A stretch of DNA of 64,000 nt from Gambelia wislizenii (taxonomy: Eukaryota; Chordata; Lepidosauria; Squamata; Crotaphytidae): assembly GCA_030847615.1 (NCBI GenBank), contig JAUMIR010000001.1, positions 178,207,001 to 178,271,000 on the forward strand. The letters are read 5' to 3'. Shown here piece after piece: positions 1 through 11,258 of this stretch (positions within the stretch are counted from its first letter, which is position 1; each line of letters opens with the position of its first letter). The notes below the pieces were generated by a model. That model was not told the origin of the DNA. It searched no databases and saw only the letters and a program-made list of their open reading frames with translations. A program made the position numbers and the translations under genes.

Positions 1-2424
1 AACAGAAAGTACAGAAGAACAGTCTGCTAGATCAGACTAGAGATCTATTACTCCAGTATGCTGTTTCTACCACAGTCAATCAGGTCTAAGGGAAGCACTT
101 AAGTAGGGTTGAAATGCAAAAGCATCCTCTGGAGTCTGTTCCTTAGCAACTGTTATTCAGAGACATGCTGCCTGTCATACACAGCCATTGTGATCAGTAG
201 CCAGGGGTGGCCATAACATCAATGAATTTATTTAATTCCTTTTGAGCCATCCAAGTTCACTACCTGGTTCATGCTGAGAAGTTATTTTGAAATGTTGTAA
301 GAAACAGAACTGAGAACTACACACAGAAGTCAATGAAGAAACCCAAGATTTCAATGTGGACTGGGACTGGGCAAATGTATGTCTAAAACAGTTGCTCAAA
401 ACAGAGGAAATCCTCTCAAAAACAGGCCAAGCAAGGCTGAAAACTTAGTGGACATAAAGCATTGAGTATACAAGGGATGGGGGAGGGAACAAAGCAGGGC
501 AGAAGTGGAAGTGGAATTGAATAGTTAAAACTCTGAAAGGAAGCAGTCTGTATTGCAACCATTTTGTTGTACATCTCCACTTGCAATCTATACTCCCAAA
601 TGGGATACAAAAATAAACAAAAACTTTGCCTTGTGAAAGAAAGATTGTTTAGTTAATCCCAAGCAACCACATGCTGAAAGAGAAACTGACCATTTCCTTC
701 AGAATTCTAATAAGGAACATCTTCATTTTGGATTTGCAACACATAATTGATTTAAAGTCAGACTGCCACTCTTTAACCAGTTTATGAAAATCCTGCACTG
801 TGTTCCCATCTTTGCCTTGGACAACTTAAAAGCATTAAGAAGCTCTTGCTTGTTTCTTTGTTTTGAGTAAACACTACATGCTAAGCCATCTATCTTCATT
901 TTGTAATTAGTGCAACTGGAACATCTATATAGTAAATAAGAGTTTGAAAAACTACAGGTTAATTCAAGTATTAATAACAAATTAAGGGTCAACACCAAAT
1001 AATTCAGGGGAACATGCATGTTTTGGAAAAGACAAAATTGCTTTTCTGATTTGACCCCTTAAGACCATCTTCACAAAACTACCTACTTATATAATCCTAT
1101 ACACTTACATTAGTTAGAAGTAAATTCCATGAAAATCAACAGAATTTCCTTCCAAGTAAAAATATTTTAAATGAAGACATCCATTTTCCAAATAGGCAGG
1201 CTAGTACAATGTTATTCAACCCATTTTAAATTATTTCCTACCCACATTGTTATTTCATCCACTGCACTGCATATGCAGTAGTTTCTTGTGAAGCAACATT
1301 AAAATTATACAGTATGTTGGGATACCTTTTCAAGAAACTGATTTTTTTTTTTAGTTTTTCCATATTCTCTCTCCTATGATTTAAGGGCCTGTTTTGTAGA
1401 CCAAACAAAAACAAACATCCCTAAAAGCGCAGTTATGTTTACTACCATGTTTCCCTGGCTTGTGTTCTGCTTTTTGCATATTCAGAATATACATATTCCA
1501 CAACAGGATGTTTATCTGAGGTAGGAAACATGCATTCCATCACAATTCTGTAATTAATTGTCACTGGAAAGTTCTGAGTGTGAATGACATCACTGACACA
1601 GCAACAACAGGAAGAAGAGGAAGTGTTTCATGTTTTGCAGGATTTAGCGTGACATGGAAAATAATAATTTAAAAAACCCTGTCAACTGGCATCATAGACA
1701 CTGTACAGTACATCCTTTTTCAATATAGTAATAACTTTTTCTCAAATATATGTTAAATGTCATTACTCACAGATTACTATGTGTGACACTGAATTATTAA
1801 GGCAGCCACAAATTTTCCTATTTGTCACTCCCTAGATAGTATGGAAAGCATCCAAATGTTTTTCACAATCACATGTCCCAAAGGAAAAACTAGCTTTGAA
1901 TCATACAATCCCATGGGACTGAAAGGCTCAACAGACCAATGTTCAGGAAGCTAACTGGGGGGGGGGGATCCAGACAGATTACCTTGACCACCTAAGAGGA
2001 ATAAACAGAAGAAACTCTCAAAGGCCACCAGTAAGTAGAACTATTTTCTGAGGCTGCAGAGATGTGGGGAAAAACCTTCCAAACACAGTCAGCTTCCAGA
2101 AAATGACATCTGCTGGGCATCTCTCACCATTCCTCCTGGCACAAAGCTACCAACCTGGTCCCAGCTACTGGGAGTACGCCAACCACTTCTGGCCAGTCTG
2201 GGAAACAGGGTGTTGAACCAGATAGGCCTTTGGTTTAATCTAGCATTATTATGTCCCTCATTTGCTTCCACTTCCTTCTCAGAAAGAATTTTCACACAAT
2301 AGTCAGTTTCTCTATAGCTGCAGCAAAGAGAAGGAGAATATGGCCCAAGATACATCCAAGCACAAAACATAAAAAAAAAAAACCCTACAAGTTATTCTTA
2401 GAACTGCTGTCAGAATTGAATATA

Positions 2425-2678
2425 AAGTAGGACCCCCCGTATCCGCTGGGAATTGGTTCCCCCCCCCCCGCCGAAACTGAAAACCTTGGCTAACAGCAAA
2501 CACTATTGAAAATAATGGGATTTCCAGTTTAAAATACCATAGAGTTGCCTTGGAGGACCTAGACAACTGCTAGAGAGGACACATTTTCTAGGAAGACTCT
2601 ATGGTAGGTGTGCTGTTTTGTGTCCTGTGGATAACTGAATCAGTAGATAATGAATCAGTGGATACGTGGGTCCTACTG
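2425..2678. mobile_element. Tigger-like MITE (GTAGGACCCCC family), copy 1
   Basis: The ends are inverted: GTAGGACCCCCCGTATCC at the left and GGATACGTGGGTCCTACTG at the right, with TA on both sides, the target duplication of the Tc1/mariner/pogo superfamily. The interior (for example GAGTTGCCTTGGAGGACCTA) recurs at 51464-51717 and in more diverged form at 48538-48801. It carries no transposase and is non-autonomous. An internal C/G run near 2460 is low complexity. Confidence 0.75.
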
Positions 2679-3504
2679 TATACTAATATATACATAACTG
2701 CCCACCAGCACCACCTTGTTGCTCTCTCTAAAGAAAATAACTCGATTGGCTCACAACAATACCTGTCCTATAAGTTCACAAGGAAATCACTGCAGGCCAT
2801 ACAACATTGTTACCCAACTCACAGAAAGTAATATCTTCACATTCCTTAAACTACCATAATGACTGACAGATGGTACACATTAACTAGGAACCATGTGGCA
2901 ACAGCCTAATGTTTGCCACACTGCCACCAAGCACAAGATTTGCCATGACTGGCCAATTTTCTTGTAGAGAATAATGGCCATCCCATTTTTTGTTGTTGTT
3001 TTGTTAAGGTTTGCAATAGCATCACTAAATAAAAAAAAAGTTTCCACTGCAGAGACAGCTGCCATGAGGACCAATTTAAACTATCCTTCATGTGGCTATT
3101 GTTTTGCATGCAGCAACTCTGATGCCAGTGTTATGGTCCTCAAGTGGAGGTAGCTGGGAGGAAAAAAAAGGTTCCATGTAAGAAGGATAACATGTACAAA
3201 TTGCTTACACATGGATGAGATCGGTGATGCAGACAGTCCATTACCAGCAGCTGCCAGAAACTTGGTCCCCCAATGAGAACTTCCACATAAGCAGTTCTGA
3301 GTGTCCAGTGCATGGACACTATAATATTTGAACTGATCCTTAGCATAGTACTTTCATGCATTAGAGCTGCAAAAGTTTGCTTTGAATATTAGCAATAACT
3401 TCAGCAACAGTAAATCCATGAGAGATCAGACACCTCCCCCTTTCTAACTGACGTGCCAGAGAGAACCTATATGAAATTAATGGATTAAAATTCAGCTGTG
3501 TATA

Positions 3505-3643
3505 CCAAGGATGGGCAAAGTGTGAGCTGCTAGATGTTACTGAACTGCAGCTCCCAGCATCCCTTGTCATTGGCTATGAAGTCTGGGACCAACGGAAGCC
3601 ACAGTTTCACAACACCTGGAGGGCCACATTTTGCCCAACCTGG
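3505..3643. mobile_element. Short hAT-type MITE with terminal inverted repeats
   Basis: The left end CAAGGATGGGCAAAGTGTG pairs with the reverse complement of the right end (CACATTTTGCCCAACCTGG). The interior holds CAGCTCCCAGCATCCCTTG and its inverted partner. Flanks resemble each other (TGTGTATA and TGTATATC) but are not an exact 8-bp duplication. Related traces occur at 37210-37300, 50985-51070, 51935-52000 and 57475-57600. Confidence 0.55.
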
Positions 3644-4439
3644 TGTATATCAAAGCACATCCTCCCCCTCCCCCAGGTAGAAGAAAGTTTTTCCAAGATC
3701 CCTCAAAAGAGAGAAAAAAAGGAGGAGGATTTTCCATTTGAATGAATATACAGAATGGTATTCATAAACCAGTGGTAGGCACTATGCAGCCTACTGGCCA
3801 CGTTTGCTGCCTGTAATCAACATCTTGCATCATAGGGGACTACAGGTAGAGAAATAAAACTTTTCAATATAGCTTTTTCTTCTCTGTCTGCTTATAATAT
3901 ATGGCACCAATTTAGATATGGAACCACACTCACCTAATGAGAAACACTACCCCTTGTCTCCCAAAGATCTTCTGAATTTCAACTACTGTGTCTATTGGAA
4001 CCAGCTCACTAGATCACCCTGATAGCCTACTAGGATGAAATCCACATGAAGCTCAACTAGAGGAGCAAAAAAGCAAAAGGGAAAGAGAATAAGAAAATAT
4101 AAGAATATATCTAAGCAACTCATTCATTTAGGAAGAGGACTTCTTTTAATCTCAATTTTCACTATGCCAGAGACACAGGAACCATATCCATTTACTTTTA
4201 CTATAGGCAGGCATTTTCTAAACTATTTTTGCTAGATTTTTTTTTAATTGGAAGACAAACCAGCTTTATTTTTCAGAATTGCTAAGGCACTGTGCATTCA
4301 TAGTACAGCAGTAATAGTATTCCCATGAACAGAGTTTATTTTGCTTGCATTAACAGAATCCCAGAACTGAATATGTTGGAAGCAATAATGGCTACTATAT
4401 GTTTTTATTAATTAAATGCTAACTTTCAGATACACTACT

Positions 4440-4620
4440 CACAGTGCAATCCTAAGTACACTTACTTAGAAGTTAGTCCCATTAAATTCAACAAGGCTGA
4501 GTTCAATAGGACTTATTCCCCAGACTTCAATCTTCTATCCTCTTTCCAACATGGAAATCCCACTGGATTTAATGTAATTTACTTCTGAGTAAAGATAATT
4601 AAAATTGCACTTTTAAGCAT
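4440..4620. repeat. Dispersed palindromic repeat (GTGCAATCCTAAGTACACTTAC type)
   Basis: The stretch contains TGCAATCCTAAGTACACTT, AGTTAGTCCCATT and, inverted further on, AATTTACTTCTGAGTAAAG. The same phrase recurs in this window near 1095-1130, 23275-23310, 45660-45710 and 63955-64000. It looks like a small non-autonomous DNA element common in reptile genomes; I cannot place it in a superfamily. Confidence 0.5.
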
Positions 4621-4639
4621 TTTTCAGAGGAGTTCCTAT

Positions 4640-4990
4640 GTTAGACTTTGGCAGCAAAGTGACAGAGAATCATGTGGAATCTTAAGAATCAACAAGTGCA
4701 TTATGGCGTAAGTTTTCAAGGACTGCAGTCCACTTCATCAGATATATGCAGTCTTATGTTACAAGTACATACATGGTTGGCAGGCAATGTAGGAGTAACT
4801 GTAAAAAGTAGTTTCACTTCCTCTTGACCTTATTTCATCCTAACCATGTGTGAATATATACTTGTGAATTAGTTTTCAAAGGAGCCATGTTAGTCTCTTG
4901 CAGCATAAAAAGGAGAATACATGTATGAAATAGTGTAATTCTTCATTTACTTGATGAAGCGGACTGAAGCCCATGAGTGCATAAATCATA
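4640..4990. repeat. Unclassified dispersed repeat (GCCATGTTAGTC ... GCAGCATAAAAAGGA)
   Basis: The phrases GCCATGTTAGTCTCTTGCAG and GCATAAAAAGGAGAA at 4885-4915 recur at about 14693-14725, and the motif GATGAAG(T/C)GG(A)C with CATAATAAATT occurs in both regions. This shows an interspersed family, but no coding remnant was seen that would classify it. Confidence 0.45.
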
Positions 4991-5362
4991 ATAAATTGAT
5001 TAATCCATTCTTTTTTTTTACCTCTCAGCTTGTGACACAGGCACATGTTATTCCATTTTAGCGGAAGTCCTATGTTCAGAGATTTTCAGTTGGTAACAGT
5101 GTTAAACCAGTCTGAAAGCCAAAGATGCACTCTTTTTTTCTAGTATTCAGATAAAACCACCAAATAGTAAAGACAATTAAAAGTGTCCCTATGTACAGTA
5201 TTACAGTATGCAAAACACACATTACCATCATGCTACAGTTCTTTATTTGGAATGTTTTACTGAAACTAATGTTTACTTCCAAGTAAATATATCCAAGACT
5301 GAGGTATGACAAAAATAAGTAGCCATTGTTTCATGTTACATGGGAACAGGTTCAAAAGTTAC

Positions 5363-5478
5363 CTGAGAAAAATACCACCCGTACAAAGGAAGCCATTTTA
5401 ACCCGTCTTTCAAAACATAGCGGACGTGTCCAAGAGCATTTTGTCTGATGGCCAACATGTCTGCTACAATCCAGTCAA
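5363..5478 (-). CDS. AGPAT5: AGPAT5 exon 3 (acyltransferase motif I, second half)
   Basis: This is a 116-bp internal exon. The acceptor TTTGCAG precedes TTGACTGG, which completes the split Val codon and reads VDWIVADMLAIRQNALGH, then VRYVLKDGLKWLPLYG and WYFSQ, followed by a CAG|GTAACT donor. Two bases plus 38 codons gives phase 0 at the end. It supplies the Asp of the NHx4D motif and the conserved region linking motif I to motif II, including LKxxLKWLPLYG typical of the AGPAT family. Compared with human the visible changes are mild (I to M, E to D, C to W, A to S). The following exon, expected to begin HGGIYVKRS with motif III further on, was searched for and not found between 1 and 5362, so it lies off the left edge. 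Confidence 0.96.
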
Positions 5479-6523
5479 CTGCAAAGCCAAAACAAGAACA
5501 ATTTATGTTCATAGGCCTACATAATAAAGGTTTGAAAACCCATTCTTAACATGTTTAATGCCTTTATTTTCTAATGAGAAACAACAAACTGATAATTAAG
5601 CTCCTTTAGATGAAAATCTAAAAGAAGGTGTTTGAAAAATGTTTCCTTTTTCAATATTTTAACATTACATTTCCCATTAATTTCTCAGTTTTCAAGTGTT
5701 AGATGTTTAACATTCGTTTTATAATACTGCTGAATATTACTCATTCTACTGCCAGCATATAATATATCCATACCTTGAAGATAAGGCTAGGACTTTCCAA
5801 TACGTATATAACATACAACCATCCACAACCAATTCAATACATGTATAATATGCAACCATCAGCAAAATAAATTTGTGTTGGGGAAAGTGATTTTAAAAGC
5901 TGAATTAGGAGAACAAGATATTTTTTTAAAAAAATGCCTCCCAGGTTCCAGTCATCACTGTAAACCACTGAGGAAGTCTGAACCAAGTTAAAAATTGATG
6001 TTTGACGTTGGTTCACAGTAAGTGAGTAGCTACAAAAATTAAAACTTTATTACTAAAAAATACACACCGAACCTCTTAACTATAGAACTTGGGTCTTGAG
6101 CGAGTTATATCATTTCTGTGCAGGCAAGTTTATTATGTATACAAGACAGTTCCCTTATGCTGCACATTTCAGACATTACATCTTTGGATTGTTAACCATG
6201 GTGGTTTCACGTAAGGGGGAAGTGCTTCTGACCATGTGAAACTTGGGACTTAATTTTTATTGACTGTATTTCCAGCAGCCTTCTCAGCCATATTCTATAC
6301 TGTTACATAACAATCCCCAACTCTTTATGTTGCATTGAAGTTCTTCATGTTGCTTCAAAGTCTGCTTCAAAAAACTCCTGCACATTTGAGACCTTGTCAG
6401 GAAGTACATGCTTCCATGGGAAGAAATTTAAAAGCCTCATACCACACATGGAACTTGATACACTCAGAACAACATTGCACAGTAATACGTATTATCTATC
6501 TTAATGTGGAACACAAATATTTA

Positions 6524-7286
6524 CAGTTGCCCCTCCACATTCGCGACTTTCACATTCGCGGTTTTGATTATTCGCAGAAGGCTGCTTCCCCCCCCCCACT
6601 GCTCAACACACCCTCCCTTCCCAAGGCAGCAAAGGGCTTAAACCGTCACTGCCTTCAGAAGGAGGGGTGGGGAGCAGCTAGCGCGCTGCCTCTGCGCCCC
6701 ACTCCCTTCCCAAGGTAGCTAAGGGTTTCTGAGGCAGCCCTTCGGTGCCCTGGGAAGGAGGGGTGGGAAGCAGCTGGCGCGCTACCTCTGCGCCCCACTC
6801 CCTTCCCAAGGCAGCGAAGGGCTTCTGAGGCAGCCCTTTGGTGCCTTGGGAAGGGGGAGTGGGAAGCAGCTGGGCCGCTGGTTCTGCACCCCACTCCCTT
6901 CCTGAGGCAGCGAAGGACTTCTGAAGAAGCCCTTCGGTGCCTTGAGAAGGAGGGGTGGGGAGTAGCTGGGGCACTGCCCTCTGTGCCCCACTCCCTTCCT
7001 GAGGCAGCGAAGGGCTTCTGAAGAAGCCCTTGGGTGCCTTGGGAAGGAGGGGTGGGGACTAGCTGGGGCGCTGCCTCTGCGCCCCACTCCCTTCCCAAGG
7101 CAGCGAAGGGCTTCTGAAGAAGCCCTTGGGTGCCTTGGGAAGGAGGGGTGGGGAGCAGCTGGCGCGCTGCCTCTTGGGAAGGGGGGTGGGAAGCAGCCGG
7201 CCCGCAGGCTCATATCTTATTCGCGGTTTTTTCACATTCGTGGGGGTTGTCTGCCCCTAACCCCTGCGAATGTGAAGGGATGACTG
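6524..7286. mobile_element. Tigger-like MITE carrying a minisatellite, copy A
   Basis: The element starts CAGTTGCCCCTCCACATTCG and ends CGAATGTGAAGGGATGACTG, inverted relative to each other, and is bounded by TA on each side (6522-6523 and 7287-7288). This is the structure of a pogo/Tigger-type mariner MITE. The outer 70 bases at each end also contain repeated ATTCGCGG phrases. The interior is a GC-rich tandem array (separate entry). A sister copy with the same ends and the same kind of array is at 17366-18000. No transposase is present. Confidence 0.8.
6600..7190. repeat. Minisatellite with ~96-bp units, about six copies
   Basis: The phrase CCCACTCCCTTCC recurs at about 6700, 6795, 6890, 6987 and 7084, a period of 96-97 bp. 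Each unit contains an imperfect palindrome: CCTTCCCAAGGCAGCGAAGG followed after a short CTTCTGAAGAAG centre by its inverse ending GTGCCTTGGGAAGG (clearest at 7090-7143). Because 96 is divisible by three, reading frames stay open through the array on both strands, which explains several long proline/glycine-rich frames that are not genes. Confidence 0.85.
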
Positions 7287-7394
7287 TAATATGAAATATT
7301 TTATTCTGATCAAGCATACTAACACCTGATGTTTTTATATTTCTTAACTGCAAAAAAAAAACACCCTTTATACATAAACAAACTGTATACAAAC

Positions 7395-7464
7395 CTGTAC
7401 ACTGATGATTTGATATATATATTATATTCTCTTTAGTTTTTGGCAAATCACCATAGAGAAATAT
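7395..7464 (-). CDS. AGPAT5: AGPAT5 exon 2 (acyltransferase motif I, first half)
   Basis: This is a 70-bp internal exon. A polypyrimidine tract and TTTTCTAG acceptor precede the reading IFLYGDLPKTKENIIYISN, which continues HQCT and one extra base, then a GTTTGTA donor at 7394. It enters in phase 0 from exon 1 and leaves in phase 1. It corresponds to the human segment after GVQ and carries the NH of the NHx4D catalytic motif (His is the proposed catalytic base in this acyltransferase family). The Asp of the motif comes from exon 3, so the motif is split by intron 2. The residue three after the Asn-His pair's His start is Cys here (NHQCT) where human has Ser (NHQST), a conservative change outside the invariant positions. 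A Tigger-like MITE ends 108 bp downstream in intron 2. Confidence 0.96.
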
Positions 7465-7867
7465 CTAGAAAAGAAAAAAGGTATGCTGTTAGATAAATGA
7501 TATAAATAATCAATTTAAAACTTTAAATATTCTTGAATACTCTTTTCCAGGAAAAAGATTTAAGAAGTCCCATTTTATTAGATTGATTGCTGACAGAAAG
7601 CAGGACTGTCAATTGCTCTCTGCCATCTTAGTGGTGTATCTGAGCCACCACTGACACTGTTGTTAGTATAAACATCTATTAACACAAGGATCCATTTGAG
7701 CCTGAATAGCTGAAGGAATGCACAGTTGGAATGATGGATTTATTCTATAAAAATAAACCCTTACAATAAATTATAGTAAAAAAAAAAATCACTCTCTTTT
7801 ACAATACTATAACACATCTATGCTAGTGTTATATGTAAAAACTTGATATGGTCTTTTCTACTACGCT

Positions 7868-8112
7868 CATGCGTGCGCGCACACGTGTGTGTGTGCCTTC
7901 AAGTCACTTGTTGACTTATGGCAACTCCATGAATTTCATAGGGTTTTCTTAGGCAAGGAATACTCAGAGGTGGTTTGGCCAGTTCTTTTCTTTGAAATAT
8001 AGCCTCCAGCACCTGGTATTTGTTGGTGGACACACATCCAAGTACTAACCAGGGCTGACACTGCTTAGCTTCCAAGATCAGACAGGATCTGGTGCCTTTA
8101 GGGTATTTAGTC
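7868..8112 (-). mobile_element. 5S-rRNA-headed SINE with BovB-type tail
   Basis: Read on the minus strand, about 8108-8012 resembles 5S rRNA: GATCTTGGAAGCTAAGCAG and GGTTAGTACTTGGATG are the A-box/intermediate and C-box parts of the 5S internal promoter. The body follows and ends CCATAAGTCAACAAGTGACT then TTGAAGGCACACAC with a CA-rich tail, the same style of tail as the Sauria SINE at 10778-11022. This is a 5S-derived SINE and not a functional 5S gene, since the 5' end is eroded and the 3' part of 5S is replaced. Confidence 0.8.
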
Positions 8113-8221
8113 TCATCCTTTCTATTATACCTATTAATAGTTAAAGGGGAAGACAGACAAATGTTTTCGTGTTGCTGTGAGTATATCAGATTTAGACACG
8201 AATGTGTGGAAGTAACACAGT

Positions 8222-8710
8222 TTGTTGTTAACTGCCTTTAAATCAACTTCAACTTATAGTGACCCCATGAATGAGACATCTCCATGACCCCTTGTCTTCT
8301 ACCACCCTGCTCAGGTCTTGCAGATTCAGGCCCGTGGCCTCTCTGACTGAGTGTGGTCTTCCTCTCTTTCTTTTCCTCTCCAACTTTCCTAGCATTATTG
8401 ACTTTCCCAGTGAGCCCTGTATTCTCATGATGTGACAGTCTCAATTTGGTCATCCTGACTCCTAGTGAGAGTTCTGGTTTAATCTAAGATCCATTTGTTT
8501 GTCCTTTTGGCTGTCCGCAGCATCCTCAGCACTCTTCTCCAACACCACGTTTTGAATGAGTTGATTCTCTTTGTATCAGCTTTCTTCACTGTCCAGCTCT
8601 CACATTCATACATGGGTGGTTGGAAAGAGATGGCATGAACGATCCTGACTTTAGTGCTTAGTGTTATATCTTTGCATTTTATGATCTTGTCTAGCTCACA
8701 GGCCAAGGCA
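8222..8710 (-). mobile_element. BovB (RTE clade) LINE 3' fragment
   Basis: The minus-strand reading contains KCKDITLSTKVRIVHA, YECESWTVKKADTKRI and TWCWRRVLRMLRTAKRTN, the C-terminal signature of BovB reverse transcriptase proteins, followed after a frame shift by the 3' tail with AAGTTGATTTAAAGGCAG and TTAACAACAA. It is 5' truncated and broken. BovB is widespread in squamates. Confidence 0.85.
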
Positions 8711-9189
8711 CAAATGGTGAGAATTCTGGATTGTTAGCAACAAGCTGGTGCATGCTGCCCAATTGTTCACACTTGGCTCCTCCTAAAAGTGGGCACAGTT
8801 TAGGGAAACAGAAATTTATAAGGACAGACAAAAGGTAATGCTACATCCAGATCCAAACAAGACTTTTGACTTTGAACCTCCCAGCCAAAGCTTTAAAATT
8901 GGCTTACAGATACTGGTTTGTCACAGGAGCAGCAAGAAGAGGCTGAATCTATAGGAGACCTTTATCCCAGTTCCACTGTGTGGTATCCCTGCCCCGGTTT
9001 GACCCCTTAACTGTTACACACACCTGGTTTAATCCCAACTGAAATTAGTTTGGAAAAACACATGGGACCACCATTACACAGCCATATCAGTGTAAGGGGG
9101 TGCTTCTACTATGTGCACATGTTTGCTGTATTGATTTATATCTGGGCACACAACTGCAGCAGCTGTGGAGTTTTCGGGGGGGGGTTCCC

Positions 9190-9380
9190 CGCAATGCATG
9201 CACAGAAGCAGGTGAAAGGCCCTCCCTCCATCTCAACTGCCATTGCCCTGCCCTTGGAGGGAGAGAAGCTGCGGCAGGCAGAACTCCATCAGGCCTGGGC
9301 CCAGAAGCAAGTGAAACGCCCTCCCTCCATCCCAACTGCCACCCCCCTGCCTTTGGGGGGGGGGAGAGAAGAACAGCAGT
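9190..9380 (+). repeat. Imperfect tandem duplication, ~100-bp unit
   Basis: The phrase CAGAAGCAGGTGAAAGGCCC followed by TCCCTCCATCTCAACTGCC recurs 100 bp later as CAGAAGCAAGTGAAACGCCC and TCCCTCCATCCCAACTGCC. The two units include G runs. The frames open across it (up to 136 codons) have no similarity I recognise. Confidence 0.6.
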
Positions 9381-9424
9381 ATCTGCTGGGTTTAATCTCT
9401 ACCCCCACTGCCATTTCTTATTTA

Positions 9425-9540
9425 GATTGTAAGCCTGAAGGCAGGGAACTGTTAAACTGACCATTTGTAAGCCGCTCAGATAAGTCTTTGTGGCTGAAGA
9501 GTGGGGTATAAATACAATGATAAATACATAAATAAATATT
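9425..9540 (+). mobile_element. LINE/SINE 3' end, L2-like tail
   Basis: The phrases GATTGTAAGCCTGAAGGCAG, TTTGTAAGCCGCTCAGA and GAGTGGGGTATAAATACAAT followed by AAATACATAAATAAATA are typical of an L2-like retroposon 3' end in reptiles, ending in a short simple repeat. Confidence 0.5.
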
Positions 9541-10777
9541 TGTAAACTGGAGGTTTTAATAAACTGTCTTAAAGCCCTCAGGCATTGAAAAGAAGTGTTT
9601 TCACATTGGAAGGAGAGGAACTGTGTTCGAACAGGACTGGGATCAAGCTAAGGACATATTATTTAGCTAGTATAGATACAGCCAGGCTCTAGGTTTGGAT
9701 GTAATTTGATGCTTTTCCACCCTGCTAAGTGTCCTGTCACTTTAGCATTTCCAGCTTTCAGGAGGCATCAAGCAAAAGTGATCAGGCAGAGTATACCACC
9801 ATGCTGTTTACTGCCAATAAGCTGGAATGGCTTGGTGTTTTGTGTGAACACAGCTCTAGAATTATACTGACAAATTTGGGGGCATGTAACAAGTCTTATA
9901 TAAGGGCTGTGCTTCCAACTATGAAATTCCTTTGTGCAAATGAAAGCCCTTTTCAATATTCACTGCAAATCATGCTGTAGGACTAGCCCACAGGAGAGAA
10001 TACAGTAATGTATGAGTTTAAAGAAAACAGTATTAACCAAACATGTACAGTAAAAGATTTTAATCTTTTTTAATTTTATTTGGCCATGCAAATATGGTTT
10101 ACGGAAGGTGCACTGACTAATGTACTCTTTTACTGGGCTTTTTGTGTTGTCACTATGAGTGGAAAGACACAATGTGAATGCCAAAGGGGGAAAACAACTG
10201 GAAGACATTAGGCTTAACTCATGAATGAGGGGAAAGGGATAAAAGAATTTGGAAGTACATAACTGAACAGGACAACAGGATGCAGAGGCCTTTAACCTCT
10301 AGATCATCAGTTTCATTCAGGCCTGGTCAATGGAGGGACCATCTGACATCTGTTTGGTGGCCTCAGTGAACAGAGGCTGAACCATCTGCCTGCTGGCAAC
10401 CATACTAAAATGACCAGCTGATCTTAACGATATTTCCCTAAATATATTTGCTCAGGTGCAAACTTTACTGATGTCAACTGAACCTCTAAACTGACAAAGA
10501 CCAGAATTATTTAATATCTCAGCCTGAGTTTAAAGATAGTAGAACAATTTTGCATTCCAGAATATATTTTCATTAAAATGCAGAGAGACAACAATATGTC
10601 TCGTATTTGCCTGGTGGAGATATGTGATTATTTTCCTACCTGCTATAATTCTGCAATTGTATTGTTGAATGCATTTCTAAAACATGTTCCAATGACTTTA
10701 ATAATGATAATCCATGTAACTCCTGATATATTTGTGATATTTTAAGTTAATTAGTTTATTATGCTGTACTTTATTAT

Positions 10778-11022
10778 GGGGAGCCAGCGTGGTGTCGTGA
10801 TTTGAAAGCTGGACTACAACTCTGAAAACCAGGGTTAAAATCCCTGTTCAGCCATGGAAAACCACTGGGTCACCTTGGGCAAGTCACACTCTCTCAGCCT
10901 CAGAGGAAAGCAAAGGCAAACTTCCTCTGAACAACTTCTGCCAAGAAAATGCCACAATAGGTTCACCTTAGGGTTGCCATAAGTCAGAAATGACTTCGAG
11001 GCACACAGCAACAACAAAACTT
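10778..11022 (+). mobile_element. Sauria-type SINE (tRNA-derived, BovB tail)
   Basis: The element starts GGAGCCAGCGTGGTGTCGTG, with a pol III A-box-like GTGGTGT and a B-box-like GGGTTAAAATCC, continues CACTGGGTCACCTTGGGC, and ends GGTTGCCATAAGTCAGAAAT then GACTTCGAGGCACACAGCAA with an ACAACAA tail. This is the common squamate SINE mobilised by BovB machinery. Confidence 0.85.
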
Positions 11023-11094
11023 TAGTAAGGTGGTAGAAATATTTCTATATTCTAGGTGAAGTTTATCATTTGATCCTTGATGCATGTGATAAAC

Positions 11095-11258
11095 GAAAAT
11101 AAGAATGTGAAGTCTAAGGCTTTCATGGCTGGCATCCATAGATTTTCCTTGTTTTTTTTTCCAGGCTGTGAGGCTGAAGAAATAAACTATTCCAGAACAT
11201 GGCTTCACAGCCCAGAAAAAAACCAAGGAAAATCTATAGAAAATAAGAATTTTGTCAA
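11095..11258. repeat. Foldback repeat, near-perfect hairpin
   Basis: The arms pair CATAGATTTTCCTTGTTTTT with the inverse AAAAACCAAGGAAAATCTAT, and CCAGGCTGTGAGGC with GCTTCACAGCCCAG. The family phrase GAAGTC(T/G)AAGGCTTTCATGGC recurs at 23862. The family is common in reptile genomes and may derive from a Penelope-like element, but I cannot prove that here. Confidence 0.55.

Larger units (their letters stand above)
1..5362 (-). other. AGPAT5: AGPAT5 intron 3 (partial)
   Basis: The intron begins at the GTAACT donor at 5362 and runs off the window. Apart from the repeats listed separately, the sequence is AT-rich and no coding exon was recognised. The stretches 1-2424, 2679-3500 and 3650-4440 hold nothing I can identify beyond short mononucleotide runs. 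Confidence 0.85.
5479..7394 (-). other. AGPAT5: AGPAT5 intron 2
   Basis: The intron is 1916 bp with GTTTGT donor and TTTGCAG acceptor. It contains a 763-bp Tigger-like MITE with an internal minisatellite (6524-7286). The remaining 5479-6523 is AT-rich and shows nothing recognisable. Confidence 0.9.

Noticed and set aside
1..5300. AGPAT5 exon 4 expected to begin HGGIYVKRS
   Set aside because: No acceptor followed by a CAT-GGx-GGx reading was found on the minus strand; the exon is outside the window.
6655..7213. Overlapping minus-strand frames of 98-147 codons rich in Pro/Gly/Ser
   Set aside because: They run through the 96-bp minisatellite, where the multiple-of-three period keeps frames open; no start context, splice sites or conservation supports a gene.
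8012..8108. Functional 5S rRNA gene on the minus strand
   Set aside because: The 5' end is eroded and the 3' third is replaced by SINE body and a BovB-type tail, so it is a SINE head.
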